Positions 1-9,123 are shown, numbered from the stretch's first letter. The stretch: 64,000 bases of DNA from an uncultured Saccharospirillaceae bacterium (GCA_947503895.1 CANNFT010000001.1:496001-560000); one strand, 5' to 3'. Made by a program: numbers and translations. Notes: generated from the sequence alone by a model not told the origin.

Positions 1-294
1 GCGAATAATACAGCCTATATCCCAAGCAGCCTTCACGGGGTCTAATCGGAATTGGGTGCCTGGCACCCTTGCACCGTTAGGCACGACTGTTCCCTCTACG
101 ATAGGACCAAGATGCTTTGTACATTCGGGAAAACGCAATGCCAGCAAACCGCACCCAAGTGTATCCATTAAGCAATTTCTAGCGGTATCCATTGCCTCTT
201 GGCTATCAATTTTATAATTCAGTACATAATCTGCAATATCTTGAATCACCTGATCATATTCAGGGCGGTTATTCATATCTACATTAGCGCTCAT
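1..294 (-). CDS. prpD: 2-methylcitrate dehydratase PrpD (N-terminal 98 residues, cut by window edge)
   Basis: PrpD dehydrates 2-methylcitrate to 2-methyl-cis-aconitate in the propionate methylcitrate cycle (cytoplasm). The frame is open from the ATG at 294 to the window edge with no stop. The visible protein closely follows the E. coli PrpD N-terminus as I remember it, with the stretches 'RPEYDQ', 'DTLGCGL' and '[19 protein letters not shown]'. A Shine-Dalgarno GAGGT lies 5 nt before the ATG. It follows prpC by 67 nt on the same strand, so it is the last visible gene of the prp operon. The catalytic part lies outside the window, so integrity cannot be judged. Confidence 0.93.
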   Translation of the reverse strand, partial: MSANVDMNNRPEYDQVIQDIADYVLNYKIDSQEAMDTARNCLMDTLGCGLLALRFPECTKHLGPIVEGTVVPNGARVPGTQFRLDPVKAAWDIGCIIR

Positions 295-361
295 GACTTA
301 CCTCATTTACAGCAAAAAACATTAATAAATATTTGTGTGGTCGACTGTTGTGCGCAGAAGT

Positions 362-1501
362 CTAAGCCGACTCCATTACGCGATCCTCAATATCCACCCA
401 TTCTTGGGTTTCTGGGCCCACATAATCTGCACTTGGACGAATAATACGATTATTTGAACGCTGCTCTTTTACGTGGGCTGTCCAGCCTGTGACGCGAGAC
501 ATTACGAATATCGGTGTAAATAATTTCGTGGGGATTCTCATAAAGTGATAAGCCGACGCATGAAAAAAGTCTGCATTACAGAACAGCTTTTTCTCACGCC
601 ACATCACTTCTTCGCAGCGAACGGATACAGGATATAAAACGCTATCGTTTACATCCGACGCCAGTTTCTCAGACCATTTTTTTATGATGGCATTTCGCGG
701 ATCAGATTCTCGATAAACGGCATGACCAAAACCCATTATTTTTTCTTTTCGTGCCAACATCCCCATCATTTCTGATTCCGCGTGGTCGGCATCTTTAAAT
801 TTTTCAATCATCGCCATAGCTGCTTCATTTGCACCGCCATGTAACGGCCCTCGCAAAGTACCAATGGCAGCGGCAACACAGGAATGAATATCGGATAAAG
901 TGGAAGCGCATACACGAGCCGTAAATGTAGATGCGTTAAACTCGTGCTCAGCGTATAGAATCAGCGACGCATTCATCACTTGCTCATGTAATTCGGAGGG
1001 CGCTTTGTCGTGCAGTAAATGTAGGAAGTGCGCACCCACGGAACGGTCATTGGTTTGCGTCTCTATGCGTATTCCATCGTGACTGAATCGATACCAATAG
1101 CAAATAATGGATGGCATAACGGCGACCATCCTATCAATATGATGGTCTTGTTCACTGAATGACCGCTCTGTTTCTAAATTGCCCAGCATTGATATACCCG
1201 TTCTACAAACATCCATTGGATGTGCATCGGCAGGTATACGCTCAAGCACTTCTTTTAAAGATGGCGGCAGTGATCGCAATGTCACTAAGCGATTGATGTA
1301 TTGTTCCAGTTCTTTTTCGGTGGGTAATTGACCTCGCGACAAAAGAAAGGCGACTTCTTCAAACGTCGCTTTATCAGCCAGAACACTGATATCGTACCCT
1401 CGATATGTCAATCCTGTGCCTGTTTTACCCACGGTACACAACGCTGTTTCACCGGCAACTTGCCCACGAAGACCCGCACCGCTTAAGGATTTTTCAACCA
1501 T
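362..1501 (-). CDS. prpC: 2-methylcitrate synthase PrpC
   Basis: Condenses propionyl-CoA with oxaloacetate to 2-methylcitrate, the first step of the methylcitrate cycle. It is a citrate-synthase-fold protein of 379 residues, the usual PrpC length. The three catalytic residues of the family are visible as H221 in 'GPLHGGAN', H260 in 'GFGHAVY' and D311 in 'NADFFHAS'. 'ALCTVGKTG' and 'YRGYDI' at the N-terminus and 'IIRPSADYVGP' near the end favour PrpC over plain citrate synthase. I chose the ATG at 1501 over an in-frame GTG at 1510 because AAGGTG sits 6 nt upstream of the ATG. The 283-nt AT-rich gap to prpB is long for an operon and may carry its own promoter; I saw no clear one. Confidence 0.95.
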   Translation of the reverse strand: MVEKSLSGAGLRGQVAGETALCTVGKTGTGLTYRGYDISVLADKATFEEVAFLLSRGQLPTEKELEQYINRLVTLRSLPPSLKEVLERIPADAHPMDVCRTGISMLGNLETERSFSEQDHHIDRMVAVMPSIICYWYRFSHDGIRIETQTNDRSVGAHFLHLLHDKAPSELHEQVMNASLILYAEHEFNASTFTARVCASTLSDIHSCVAAAIGTLRGPLHGGANEAAMAMIEKFKDADHAESEMMGMLARKEKIMGFGHAVYRESDPRNAIIKKWSEKLASDVNDSVLYPVSVRCEEVMWREKKLFCNADFFHASAYHFMRIPTKLFTPIFVMSRVTGWTAHVKEQRSNNRIIRPSADYVGPETQEWVDIEDRVMESA

Positions 1502-1784
1502 AGCATTCACCTTTTTGGTTAAGCTAAAGCTAATAAAAACAATTTTCGACTTTAGTATTACAAAGTCACATATCGCCTTATTAGCCTTGCCAGTTTTTTT
1601 AGTTATATTTAAGGCAATTTACTGCTTGTTTTTCATTTGAATATAACCCTTATCGTTTTTTTATGGGCTACAAATGATTCATTGTCTTGCCTTTTACTCA
1701 ATTTTTAATTTTATTTAATAATACTTTCACAACCTTGTCTTACGTATTGAAGCATGGCCTCAATACGCCAGCTAAGCGCATTCG

Positions 1785-2663
1785 CTATTTATTTTTTCCT
1801 TCTGAAAACAATGTATCCAATTTATCTTCATAATCATGGTAATTTAAAAAATCATAAAGCTCGGCTCTTGTTTGCATTGAATCTAAAACAGCTTTTTGAT
1901 CACCCACGTTTAGAATATTTTCATAGACCGCTAATGCGGCTTTATTCATTGCTCTAAAAGCGCTCAGTGGGTATAACACCATGCGCACACCTACTTCTGC
2001 CAGCTCATGTTTATTAAATAAAGGTGTTGCCCCAAATTCAGTAATATTGGCCAACACAGGGGCTTTAATTTCACTTGTAAACGCTTGGTAGTCGTCTAAT
2101 GTATGAACTGCCTCAGCAAAAATGCCATCAGCTCCTGCATCAATACAGGCCTTGGCTCTTTCGATGGCTGCTTGCAATCCTTCTTGCTGAAAGGCATCTG
2201 TTCTCGCCATAATGAAAAAGTTTTCATCCGTTCGACCGTCCGCAGCCGCTTTTATTCGATCCACCATTTCAGACTGAGAGACAATTTCTTTATTCGGCCG
2301 ATGACCACATCGTTTTTGTGCAACTTGGTCTTCTATATGCACAGCCGCCGCACCAGCACGTTCCATTTCTTTAACGGTCCGTGCAATATTAAATGCGCCT
2401 CCCCAACCCGTATCAATGTCCACGAGTAAGGGAAGTGTGGTGGCAGCAGTAATACGTCTAACGTCCTCTAGCACATCGTTAAGTGACGTCATGCCTAAAT
2501 CGGGAAGACCATAACTGGCGTTTGCTACACCACCACCAGATAAGTAGATTGCATGATGCCCCACTCGTTCTGCCATGATTGCGGTATAGGCATTGATGGT
2601 TCCAACAATCTGCAAGGGATGATGACGCTCAAGCGCCGACCTGAATTTCTTTCCAGATGACAT
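1785..2663 (-). CDS. prpB: 2-methylisocitrate lyase PrpB
   Basis: Splits 2-methylisocitrate into pyruvate and succinate, the last step of the methylcitrate cycle. It has 292 residues and belongs to the isocitrate lyase/PEP mutase superfamily. The signature 'KRCGH' places the catalytic cysteine at C119, and '[12 protein letters not shown]' carries the metal-binding aspartates. '[10 protein letters not shown]' and '[13 protein letters not shown]' match E. coli PrpB from memory. The ATG at 2663 has GAGGA 8 nt upstream. It lies 88 nt downstream of the GntR-type regulator on the same strand, the usual regulator-prpB-prpC order of Pseudomonas-like bacteria. Together with prpC and prpD it allows growth on propionate or odd-chain acyl groups. 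Confidence 0.95.
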   Translation of the reverse strand: MSSGKKFRSALERHHPLQIVGTINAYTAIMAERVGHHAIYLSGGGVANASYGLPDLGMTSLNDVLEDVRRITAATTLPLLVDIDTGWGGAFNIARTVKEMERAGAAAVHIEDQVAQKRCGHRPNKEIVSQSEMVDRIKAAADGRTDENFFIMARTDAFQQEGLQAAIERAKACIDAGADGIFAEAVHTLDDYQAFTSEIKAPVLANITEFGATPLFNKHELAEVGVRMVLYPLSAFRAMNKAALAVYENILNVGDQKAVLDSMQTRAELYDFLNYHDYEDKLDTLFSEGKNK

Positions 2664-2751
2664 GCTTTACTTCCTCTCATCAATATCGGTTTTTGTAATA
2701 AGCATAAATCAATCAGCGCATTAAGATTCAGCAAGGACGCTTCAATGCGTA

Positions 2752-3405
2752 TTATTGCTGAATTAACTGTGCCTCTATATTTTGGCGAGATGCTCTTATA
2801 TGCCGCTGCATTAATATGCCTGCCAGCTCGCCATCACGTTGCGCAATGGCATCGAATATTTGGCTGTGCTCTTTAAATGCTTGCATGGCTCGGTTGCCCG
2901 TATCTTGACCTTTAAAACGATAGAGCCGTATAAGTTGGTACAGCTCATCGCAGAGTAAACTGGTGAGCCGCTGGTTCCCACTGCCATTGATGATGCGGTA
3001 GTGAAAATCCCAATCGCCTTCCTGTTGGTAGTACTGCTTACCACCTTTTTGATCGATATAAGCTTTATGAGCCTGAAGTAATTCACCCAAGCTTCCGATT
3101 TCGTCATCGCTCATGTTCGTCGCCGCCAACTGACAAGCGAGGCTTTCTAGAGATTCACGAAGCTGATAAATTTCGACCAAATCTTCTGGGTTTAAGCTGA
3201 CGACTCGAACACCAGCATGAGGTACGCGAACCAGCAGTTTACGCCCTTCGAGTCGCCTAATGGCCTCTCGCAATGGGCCTCGGCTCACACCATATTGCTC
3301 GCAGATGGTCGCTTCGCTGATTTTTGCCCCCGTTGCGATCTCACCGGTGATTATGGCATTTTGTATACGATTAAAGACTTGATCGCTGAGAGTTTGGGGT
3401 TCCAC
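2752..3405 (-). CDS. GntR-family (FadR subfamily) transcriptional regulator of the prp operon
   Basis: DNA-binding repressor or activator of 217 residues. Residues 1-70 form a winged helix-turn-helix ('YGVSRGPLREAIRRLEGRKLL') and residues about 75-205 an all-helical FCD ligand domain, with the metal-binding histidine in 'DFHYRI'. It is the first gene of the prp cluster, so propionyl-CoA-cycle control is the natural role; this is inferred from position. The start is GTG at 3405 with GAGAT about 7 nt before it. A perfect 10-bp palindrome of the type bound by FadR-like proteins lies 19-28 nt upstream, which suggests autoregulation. The effector, possibly methylcitrate or methylisocitrate, cannot be read from sequence. 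Confidence 0.88.
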   Translation of the reverse strand: MEPQTLSDQVFNRIQNAIITGEIATGAKISEATICEQYGVSRGPLREAIRRLEGRKLLVRVPHAGVRVVSLNPEDLVEIYQLRESLESLACQLAATNMSDDEIGSLGELLQAHKAYIDQKGGKQYYQQEGDWDFHYRIINGSGNQRLTSLLCDELYQLIRLYRFKGQDTGNRAMQAFKEHSQIFDAIAQRDGELAGILMQRHIRASRQNIEAQLIQQ

Positions 3406-3423
3406 AGATATATCTCAAAGGTT

Positions 3424-3433
3424 TTGTATACAA
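3424..3433. promoter_or_regulatory. Candidate GntR/FadR-type operator palindrome
   Basis: TTGTATACAA is a perfect palindrome just upstream of the GntR gene. It contains the GT...AC core typical of operators of the FadR subfamily. A near copy, TTGTATACGA, occurs inside the gene at 3361-3370. The site overlaps where the promoter of the prp operon should lie, so it is a likely autoregulatory operator. Confidence 0.5.
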
Positions 3434-3513
3434 TAAGTTTTCAGTACCTGATCTACAAGACCTTTGAAAGGAACATTTGTACCAAGGAAGAGAAATTGTG
3501 AACAATTGAAACG

Positions 3514-3540
3514 AAAAATGGCGCTATAAGCGCCATTTTT
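3514..3540 (-). terminator. Intrinsic terminator after pilZ
   Basis: An inverted repeat with TGGCGC and GCGCCA arms and a short loop is flanked by A5 and T5. It lies 33 nt beyond the pilZ stop and upstream of the divergently used prp promoter region, so it probably ends the holB-pilZ transcript. The flanking A and T runs would let it work in both directions. Confidence 0.75.
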
Positions 3541-3572
3541 AGGGGGATTTGATGTTTTTAAGACTTCGTTGT

Positions 3573-3923
3573 CTACAATGTGTGAGTCGGCCTATCTGAA
3601 GAAAGCGCACCCGCTAGGTATTTCTCAACCTTATCTTTGGCCATACTGTCTTCCGCAAATTGCACACCAACACCGGCTACCTTATTGCCTTGCGCGCCTT
3701 TGGGCGTGATCCAAACAACCTTGCCTGCAACCGGTATTTTCTCTGGCTCATCCATTAGATTAAGCAATAAAAATACTTCATCGCCCATTTTGTATTCTTT
3801 ATTAGTAGGAATGAACAACCCGCCATGCTTAATGAAAGGCATGTAGGCTGCGTAAAGCACGGCTTTGTCTTTAATGGTCAGGGACAGTATGCCGTTTCCG
3901 GAACCTAGCTTCGGTGGTGTCAT
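3573..3923 (-). CDS. pilZ: Type IV pilus assembly protein PilZ
   Basis: Founding member of the PilZ family, needed for type IV pilus assembly and acting with PilB and FimX in Pseudomonas and Xanthomonas. The 116-residue protein keeps 'GNGILSLTIKDKAVLYAAYMPF' in near identity to P. aeruginosa PilZ as I remember it, along with 'DEVFLLLNL', 'VAGKVVWITP' and the end 'PTHTL'. It lacks the RxxxR c-di-GMP-binding motif at the N-terminus, as expected for this subclass, so it is a protein adaptor rather than a direct c-di-GMP sensor. It lies 31 nt after holB, the conserved holB-pilZ pair, and is followed by a terminator. Confidence 0.93.
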   Translation of the reverse strand: MTPPKLGSGNGILSLTIKDKAVLYAAYMPFIKHGGLFIPTNKEYKMGDEVFLLLNLMDEPEKIPVAGKVVWITPKGAQGNKVAGVGVQFAEDSMAKDKVEKYLAGALSSDRPTHTL

Positions 3924-3954
3924 ATGAGACGTACAACCTTATAAATCATGAATA

Positions 3955-5007
3955 TCAATGAGCTAACATGGTATGACTGGTCTGACTGTTTCGCAATAAG
4001 CGAAGCCAATCAATTAACAAGTTCTCTACCAGCATCACAGGATTGGGATTGCCCTGGCTTCGTATCAGAGTCTGCGCTTCCAATGCTCTTTCTGTTAAAC
4101 CTTGCAAATGAGGATAGTCATTCCTTGCAACTTTTTCCGATTCCGCACTTAACTCAGCAAGACTTAAATGACTGGAACCCACATTTGCTTTGATTTTATG
4201 CGCATCTAAAACCAGTTCATATATCCAATCGATTAGCCAAATGATGTTCCAAGCCTTCCATTTCGTCATGATCGCCATCCAATTACCTTCCTGCGCAGCC
4301 AAGTCTTTTAGGTCTTGGCAAAACTGCAAGTACTGAACGTGCGCATCTTTTTCCGCCAAACTCAGAGCTTTTAAAGGAGCGCCTTTTGCCAACCTCAATA
4401 GCGCATCCGGTGCACTTTGCTCAGAATTTCTTTGCACCCATGCCATACCTTCGCCCCAATTTGGCGCTACCAATGAATACTGTTGGCAGCGAGACCTGAT
4501 CGTCGCCAACAGGGCGCTAGGTTGGTGGCTATACAACAATAACGTTACTTTACTTACCGGCTCTTCAAGGCTCTTAAGCAGAGCATTCGATGCATTAATA
4601 TTCATCGCTTCCGACGGGCCAAGCAATACCACTTTTCGTCCACTTTTTTGCGCTGTGGTATTAACAAACTCGGTCACCTGCCGAATTTGATCAATTTTTA
4701 TCTGTTTGCCTTCCTCCTCCGGCTCCACCATCAAGAGGTCAGGATGACTGTTTGCTTCATACAAATGGCAAGATGCACAATGACCACATGGCCCAGAAAA
4801 ACCATTGGACCTAGGTTCACTTAATGGATCTATCGTCACTGGGCTTTGGCACAACAAGTATTGAGCAAACTCCCTCCACAACACCCGTTTCCCGACACCT
4901 TCTTGGCCAGACAACAGTAATGCATGCCCCAATCGCTCGCTAGTAAGCTGTTTTGATAACCGTCGCCACAAGTCGGCTGTCCAAGGTAACCCTGCCGCTA
5001 CTTTCAC
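3955..5007 (-). CDS. holB: DNA polymerase III subunit delta-prime HolB
   Basis: Subunit of the clamp loader that opens the beta clamp during replication. It has 350 residues with an AAA+ fold. A P-loop-like 'GQEGVGKR' is at 34-41, followed by a four-cysteine zinc module (C53, C74, C77, C80), 'NALLKSLEEP' and the clamp-loader 'SRC' motif. The spacing between the first two cysteines is about 12 residues longer than in E. coli HolB as I recall it. The GTG start at 5007 overlaps the tmk stop as GTGA, indicating translational coupling. The C-terminal collar domain is helical and weakly conserved, as usual. Confidence 0.92.
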   Translation of the reverse strand: MKVAAGLPWTADLWRRLSKQLTSERLGHALLLSGQEGVGKRVLWREFAQYLLCQSPVTIDPLSEPRSNGFSGPCGHCASCHLYEANSHPDLLMVEPEEEGKQIKIDQIRQVTEFVNTTAQKSGRKVVLLGPSEAMNINASNALLKSLEEPVSKVTLLLYSHQPSALLATIRSRCQQYSLVAPNWGEGMAWVQRNSEQSAPDALLRLAKGAPLKALSLAEKDAHVQYLQFCQDLKDLAAQEGNWMAIMTKWKAWNIIWLIDWIYELVLDAHKIKANVGSSHLSLAELSAESEKVARNDYPHLQGLTERALEAQTLIRSQGNPNPVMLVENLLIDWLRLLRNSQTSHTMLAH

Positions 5008-5630
5008 GAGTCAGCCCTTAATAAGGCCTTTAAAGAACCTTCAATGCTTAACTGTACTTCAGCCAAACTCTGGGAAGCATCGATCACGGAATAACGATTT
5101 GATTGTTGACTACGCTGCAAAAACGCCTCGCGAACTCGATTAAAAAAGGCCACACTTTCCGCTTCTATTCTATCTGAAGCACTGCGCTTAGCCGCGCGCG
5201 CCATACCGATTTCTATAGGCGCGTCCAACAATATAGTTAAATCCGGTTGTAGGTCACCGTGCACTAAGTTTTCTAACATGCTGATGGTCTCAAGCGGAAA
5301 GTGACGCCCCCCACCTTGATAGGCAAATGTCGAATCTGTAAATCGATCACATACAACCCAGATACCCTGCTCTAGCGCAGGTTTAATTTTTTGTTGAAGA
5401 TGTTGAGCACGTGCTGCAAACATCATTAGAAGTTCCGCTTTATCTGAAACCTCTCCTCCATGGAGCAACAATTGGCGAAGCGATTCGCCTAATTCCGTAC
5501 CGCCGGGCTCTCGGGTACTAATATGCTGAATATTATTCTCGGACAACCACTGTTCGATAAAAGCAATATTGGTACTTTTACCAACACCTTCAGTGCCTTC
5601 GATAGTTATAAACTGACCTTTTTTACTCAT
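5004..5630 (-). CDS. tmk: Thymidylate kinase
   Basis: Phosphorylates dTMP to dTDP for DNA synthesis. It has 208 residues, normal for the family. The P-loop 'EGTEGVGKST' is at 11-20. The DR(Y/F) motif region 'DRFTDSTFAYQGGGR' holds the catalytic and base-recognition residues, and a lid segment lies around 'AAKRSASDRIEAE'. Its start overlaps the mltG stop by 4 nt and its end overlaps holB by 4 nt, so mltG-tmk-holB is a tightly coupled operon, as in Pseudomonas and E. coli. Confidence 0.95.
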   Translation of the reverse strand: MSKKGQFITIEGTEGVGKSTNIAFIEQWLSENNIQHISTREPGGTELGESLRQLLLHGGEVSDKAELLMMFAARAQHLQQKIKPALEQGIWVVCDRFTDSTFAYQGGGRHFPLETISMLENLVHGDLQPDLTILLDAPIEIGMARAAKRSASDRIEAESVAFFNRVREAFLQRSQQSNRYSVIDASQSLAEVQLSIEGSLKALLRADS

Positions 5631-6649
5631 TCTTCAACCGGTGTAGAGCGATAGTCTTTTGACCGTCGACGAATTTGATATTCACGAACGGCTCTGTTGT
5701 GTTCTGCTAATGTCGAGGAGAACTGATGCCGACCGTCACCCTTAGCAACAAAATAGAGTTCAGTGCCATCAGCTGGATTCAACGCTGCATGAATGGCCTC
5801 TCTCCCCACCAGCGCAATAGGCGTAGGCGGTAAGCCTTTAATTCGATAAGTGTTATACGGCGTGTATGTACGTAAATCTTTTCGGCGAATATTGCCATTG
5901 TATTTGTCGCCCATGCCATAAATCACAGTGGGATCCGTTTCGAGTCGCATATTTTTTTGTAACCGCCGAACAAATACGCCAGCAATTTGCTCACGCTCCT
6001 CGGGTGCAGCCGTTTCTTTCTCCACAATTGAAGCCATAATCAGCGCTTCGTAGGCATCTTTGTATGGCAGATTTGCAGCTTTCTTCTGCCACTCTTCAGC
6101 CAGCACTCGCTCTAAGCGAACTTGGGCGCGAATGAGTATTTCGGAGGCTTTTGTATTCGATGTGTAGGAATAAGTATCTGGGAAGAATCGCCCTTCATAA
6201 TGTCCTGATAACCCAATAGCCGGCATTAAGTCTTTTGGCGATTCAGGTAAATCATACTGAATTCTGGGCTGGTCTTTTAACTTTGCTAGCGTTTCCCTCA
6301 TCGTTTGACCTTCAACCAGCGTAAAGAAGTATTGAATCGACTTCCCTTCGACCAACAACAACAAAACTTCTTTTGTCGTCATTCCTGGCGTTAATTCATA
6401 CTCCCCCGCTTTCGCTTGCTTGGCTAATCCTGTGACCTTTGCGTAAATCATCACCCAGCGCGCATCATCAATCCAATGGTTGCTTTCAATTTTACGGAAA
6501 AAACCCGCCAGCGAAGAACCTCTATTCAATTCAACTACTTCGGCCTGTTGAATGTTAATTGGCGATTCCAATTCATAAATTCCGTATCCGATAAATGCCA
6601 TTACCCAAATCATTAGCATCATCATGATTAATCGAAAACGTTTAAGCAT
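5627..6649 (-). CDS. mltG: Endolytic murein transglycosylase MltG (YceG-like)
   Basis: Inner-membrane lytic transglycosylase that cuts nascent glycan strands and helps set their length. It has about 340 residues: an N-terminal membrane anchor (roughly 5-25), a LysM-like region, then the YceG domain with the catalytic glutamate in 'IVEKET' and the conserved 'PTVIYGMG' and 'YNTYRIKGLPPTPI'. I favour the ATG at 6649 because AGGTG lies 6 nt upstream; an in-frame GTG at 6658 is also possible. It overlaps the pabC stop by 8 nt. The position between pabC and tmk is the classic one. Confidence 0.93.
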   Translation of the reverse strand: MLKRFRLIMMMLMIWVMAFIGYGIYELESPINIQQAEVVELNRGSSLAGFFRKIESNHWIDDARWVMIYAKVTGLAKQAKAGEYELTPGMTTKEVLLLLVEGKSIQYFFTLVEGQTMRETLAKLKDQPRIQYDLPESPKDLMPAIGLSGHYEGRFFPDTYSYTSNTKASEILIRAQVRLERVLAEEWQKKAANLPYKDAYEALIMASIVEKETAAPEEREQIAGVFVRRLQKNMRLETDPTVIYGMGDKYNGNIRRKDLRTYTPYNTYRIKGLPPTPIALVGREAIHAALNPADGTELYFVAKGDGRHQFSSTLAEHNRAVREYQIRRRSKDYRSTPVEE

Positions 6650-7475
6650 CCAACTCACCTAGCTTATAAGCTTGAATCAATTTCTTTGTTATTGGCTGAA
6701 TAGAAAACTGTGTCTCTTCAACCGATTTAACGGGCCAAATTCCAATCAAACGATTGGTCATAAATAACCCTTGTGCGGACAGAATATCTTTTTTTTCTAC
6801 GGTATTCTGGTCAATGGGAATAGCATTTTTATCGCAATACTCCAATACGGCCTGACGCATTGTACCCAACACGCCGGACAAATTGAGATCCGGAGTTCGC
6901 AATTTTCCATTCACCTCCATAAATATATTACTCATGCTGCCTTCAACAATGTGACCCAAGGCATTTTGCAAAATGCCTTCTTGATACTGATCACCCAGTT
7001 CACGAGCAGCTAATACACTGTCGAGACGGTTTAAATGTTTTAGCCCCGCCAACTGCTTATGAATCACAGACTCTGTTTCACAAAACTTTACACAAATACC
7101 TTCTTCATAATATGAATCAGGCAATACAGATGACTGAGAATAAAAAGCGATGACACGGGGTGAAATGTTCGCGTCGTAGCGATAACCTCGCTTGGAGACT
7201 CCACGACTGATGATGATTTTGAGTTGACCTTGAGGTGATTGACTCGCATTAATTAGCGCATCTAACATTTTATTGAAAACGTCAGCTAACGGCGTACTTA
7301 ACGGAATCCCCAACACGTTTAATCCGTGTTGCATGCGGGTAATATGCCGGTCAATAGCAATGATTTTGCGGTCCTGCACTGACATGGTTTCAAACAAACC
7401 ATCGCCAAATTGCGAAGACCGATCCCAACCGTTTGACTCGACAGCAACATGGTCGTCGCTACACACTACCCACAT
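6642..7475 (-). CDS. pabC: Aminodeoxychorismate lyase PabC
   Basis: PLP-dependent lyase that releases 4-aminobenzoate and pyruvate from 4-amino-4-deoxychorismate in folate synthesis. It has 277 residues and the class IV aminotransferase fold. The Schiff-base lysine is K146 in 'AGLKHLNRLDSV', and 'EGSMSNIFMEVNGK' and 'GVLGTMRQAVLEYC' are typical fold-IV segments. It starts 12 nt after the fabF stop on the same strand, giving fabF-pabC-mltG. Branched-chain or D-amino-acid transaminases share the fold, but the context makes PabC the best call. Confidence 0.92.
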   Translation of the reverse strand: MWVVCSDDHVAVESNGWDRSSQFGDGLFETMSVQDRKIIAIDRHITRMQHGLNVLGIPLSTPLADVFNKMLDALINASQSPQGQLKIIISRGVSKRGYRYDANISPRVIAFYSQSSVLPDSYYEEGICVKFCETESVIHKQLAGLKHLNRLDSVLAARELGDQYQEGILQNALGHIVEGSMSNIFMEVNGKLRTPDLNLSGVLGTMRQAVLEYCDKNAIPIDQNTVEKKDILSAQGLFMTNRLIGIWPVKSVEETQFSIQPITKKLIQAYKLGELDA

Positions 7476-7487
7476 ACCGTTCGATGC

Positions 7488-8729
7488 CTAACTCTTAATT
7501 TTACTGAATATCAGAGAGCCATTTGTTCCACCAAATCCAAATGAGTTACTCAAGACATGCTGCAACTCACAAGCACGTGCGGTATTCGGCACGTAGTCTA
7601 AATGGCAGCCATCTTCAGTTTCATCATGATTAATGGTGGGCGGCACCATATTATTGATCAATGCCTGAATTGAAAACACAGCCTCAATGGCGCCGGCTGC
7701 CCCTAACAGGTGCCCTGTCATGGATTTCGTTGAACTGACCAAAAGCTGCTTTGCGTGGTCAGCAAATAAGGATTCGATCGCAGCACTTTCCGCTACATCA
7801 CCAGTTGGCGTGGACGTTCCATGTGCATTGATATAACCAATATCCTTCGGCATTAAAGATGCATCCGCCAATGCGTTCTGCATCGCGACTTTCGCGCCTT
7901 CACCATTTTCTGGAGGTGACGTCATATGAAAACCATCATCACTCATGCCAAAACCGGTTAACTCAGCGAGAATCTTGGCACCCCGCGCCGTCGCATGCTC
8001 ATAGGATTCCAACACAATGGCTCCAGCACCATCACCCAACACAAACCCATCGCGCCCTTTATCCCAAGGTCTAGAGGCTTTTTGAGGCTCATCATTCCGT
8101 GTTGATAGTGCTCTAGCCGCTGCAAATCCGGCCATTCCACTTGGCGTACAAGCTTGTTCTGCGCCGCCTGCAATCATCACATCAGCATCACCGTACGCAA
8201 TCGTACGCGCTGCATAGCCAATATTATGAGTACCGGTTGTACAAGCCGTCGAAATGGCGATATTCGGTCCGGTATAACCGTATTTAATAGCCAACTGGCC
8301 AGAAATCATATTTATAATTGAACTGGGAATAAAAAATGGAGAGACCTTACGGGCACCAGAGTTCATAAGCTGAATATGATTATGCTCAATCGTTCCCAAA
8401 CCACCGATGCCAGACCCCATGGCAACGCCTACTCGGGATAGCTGCACATTTTCATCAAATTGTGCTTCTTCGATCGCCTCAGCAGCTGCCACCATTCCGT
8501 ATTGGATAAACAAGTCCATTTTCTTGCAGTCTTTCAATGAAATGACAGGCGTAGGATCAAAATCCTTAATTGTGCCCGCAAATCGAACAGGTAGTTCACT
8601 CGCATCAAAGTGCTCGATTGCCGATATGCCACTTTCACCGGCCAATAAACGCGCCCAAGTCTCTTTGGACGTATTAGCCAAAGGCGTGACCATCCCTAGC
8701 CCGGTTACCACCACACGACGTTTAGCCAT
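7488..8729 (-). CDS. fabF: 3-oxoacyl-ACP synthase II FabF
   Basis: Elongating condensing enzyme of type II fatty-acid synthesis; it extends acyl-ACP with malonyl-ACP and is responsible for 16:1 to 18:1 elongation. It has 413 residues. The catalytic cysteine is C163 in 'STACTTGTH', with histidines in '[10 protein letters not shown]' and 'MTGHLLGA', and the glycine-rich end '[12 protein letters not shown]'. Downstream of acpP, with a hairpin between them that probably lowers fabF expression relative to acpP. A second ketosynthase of the FabB type lies elsewhere in the window (41881). Confidence 0.96.
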   Translation of the reverse strand: MAKRRVVVTGLGMVTPLANTSKETWARLLAGESGISAIEHFDASELPVRFAGTIKDFDPTPVISLKDCKKMDLFIQYGMVAAAEAIEEAQFDENVQLSRVGVAMGSGIGGLGTIEHNHIQLMNSGARKVSPFFIPSSIINMISGQLAIKYGYTGPNIAISTACTTGTHNIGYAARTIAYGDADVMIAGGAEQACTPSGMAGFAAARALSTRNDEPQKASRPWDKGRDGFVLGDGAGAIVLESYEHATARGAKILAELTGFGMSDDGFHMTSPPENGEGAKVAMQNALADASLMPKDIGYINAHGTSTPTGDVAESAAIESLFADHAKQLLVSSTKSMTGHLLGAAGAIEAVFSIQALINNMVPPTINHDETEDGCHLDYVPNTARACELQHVLSNSFGFGGTNGSLIFSKIKS

Positions 8730-8763
8730 TACCTCATCCTATTACTAAAACCATAGAAACAAA

Positions 8764-8789
8764 AAAGCCGCCTATTAGGGGGCGGCTTT
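8764..8789 (-). terminator. Attenuating terminator between acpP and fabF
   Basis: Arms AAAGCCGCC and GGCGGCTTT enclose an 8-nt loop. On the minus strand the hairpin is followed by a run of six T, so it is a strong intrinsic terminator. Because fabF lies only 34 nt beyond it, it most likely acts as a partial terminator that keeps acpP mRNA in excess. Confidence 0.8.
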
Positions 8790-8812
8790 AGCGTATCGCA
8801 GTCTGCTAATGT

Positions 8813-9046
8813 TTACAGATGAGCGATAATGTAATCGATTGATTCCTGAACCGTGGTCAGCTTTTCAGCATCCTCATCAGGAATCTCTGTTTCAAATTCT
8901 TCCTCAAGGGCCATTACTAGCTCAACGGTATCAAGGGAGTCGGCACCCAAGTCTTCAACAAAGCGAGAAGCGCCTTTGATCTCGTCATCTTTAACACCAA
9001 GTTGCTCACAAACAACTTTCTTAACTCGTTCTTCAATGCTGCTCAT
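8813..9046 (-). CDS. acpP: Acyl carrier protein AcpP
   Basis: Carries growing acyl chains on a 4'-phosphopantetheine arm for fatty-acid, lipid A and phospholipid synthesis. The protein has 77 residues, is very acidic, and contains the attachment motif '[19 protein letters not shown]' with the modified serine at S37. It has a near-consensus promoter directly upstream and a terminator directly downstream, fitting an abundant transcript that is partly independent of the fabD-fabG genes before it. Confidence 0.98.
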   Translation of the reverse strand: MSSIEERVKKVVCEQLGVKDDEIKGASRFVEDLGADSLDTVELVMALEEEFETEIPDEDAEKLTTVQESIDYIIAHL

Positions 9047-9095
9047 AACTTATCCTATTTATTCTAAGGAACTGCTCCGCCCCAAAATCGCCGAC

Positions 9096-9123
9096 ATTAT
9101 ACCCCTCTTTGAGCACGGGTAAA
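9096..9123 (-). promoter_or_regulatory. Promoter of acpP
   Basis: On the minus strand a perfect TATAAT -10 box (9096-9101) is preceded after 16 nt by TTTACC (9118-9123) as a moderate -35. The leader to the acpP ATG would be about 40 nt. It lies in the 235-nt gap between fabG and acpP. Confidence 0.6.

Noticed and set aside
199..444. 81-codon plus-strand frame over prpD and prpC ends
   Set aside because: Overlaps two well-supported genes on the other strand.
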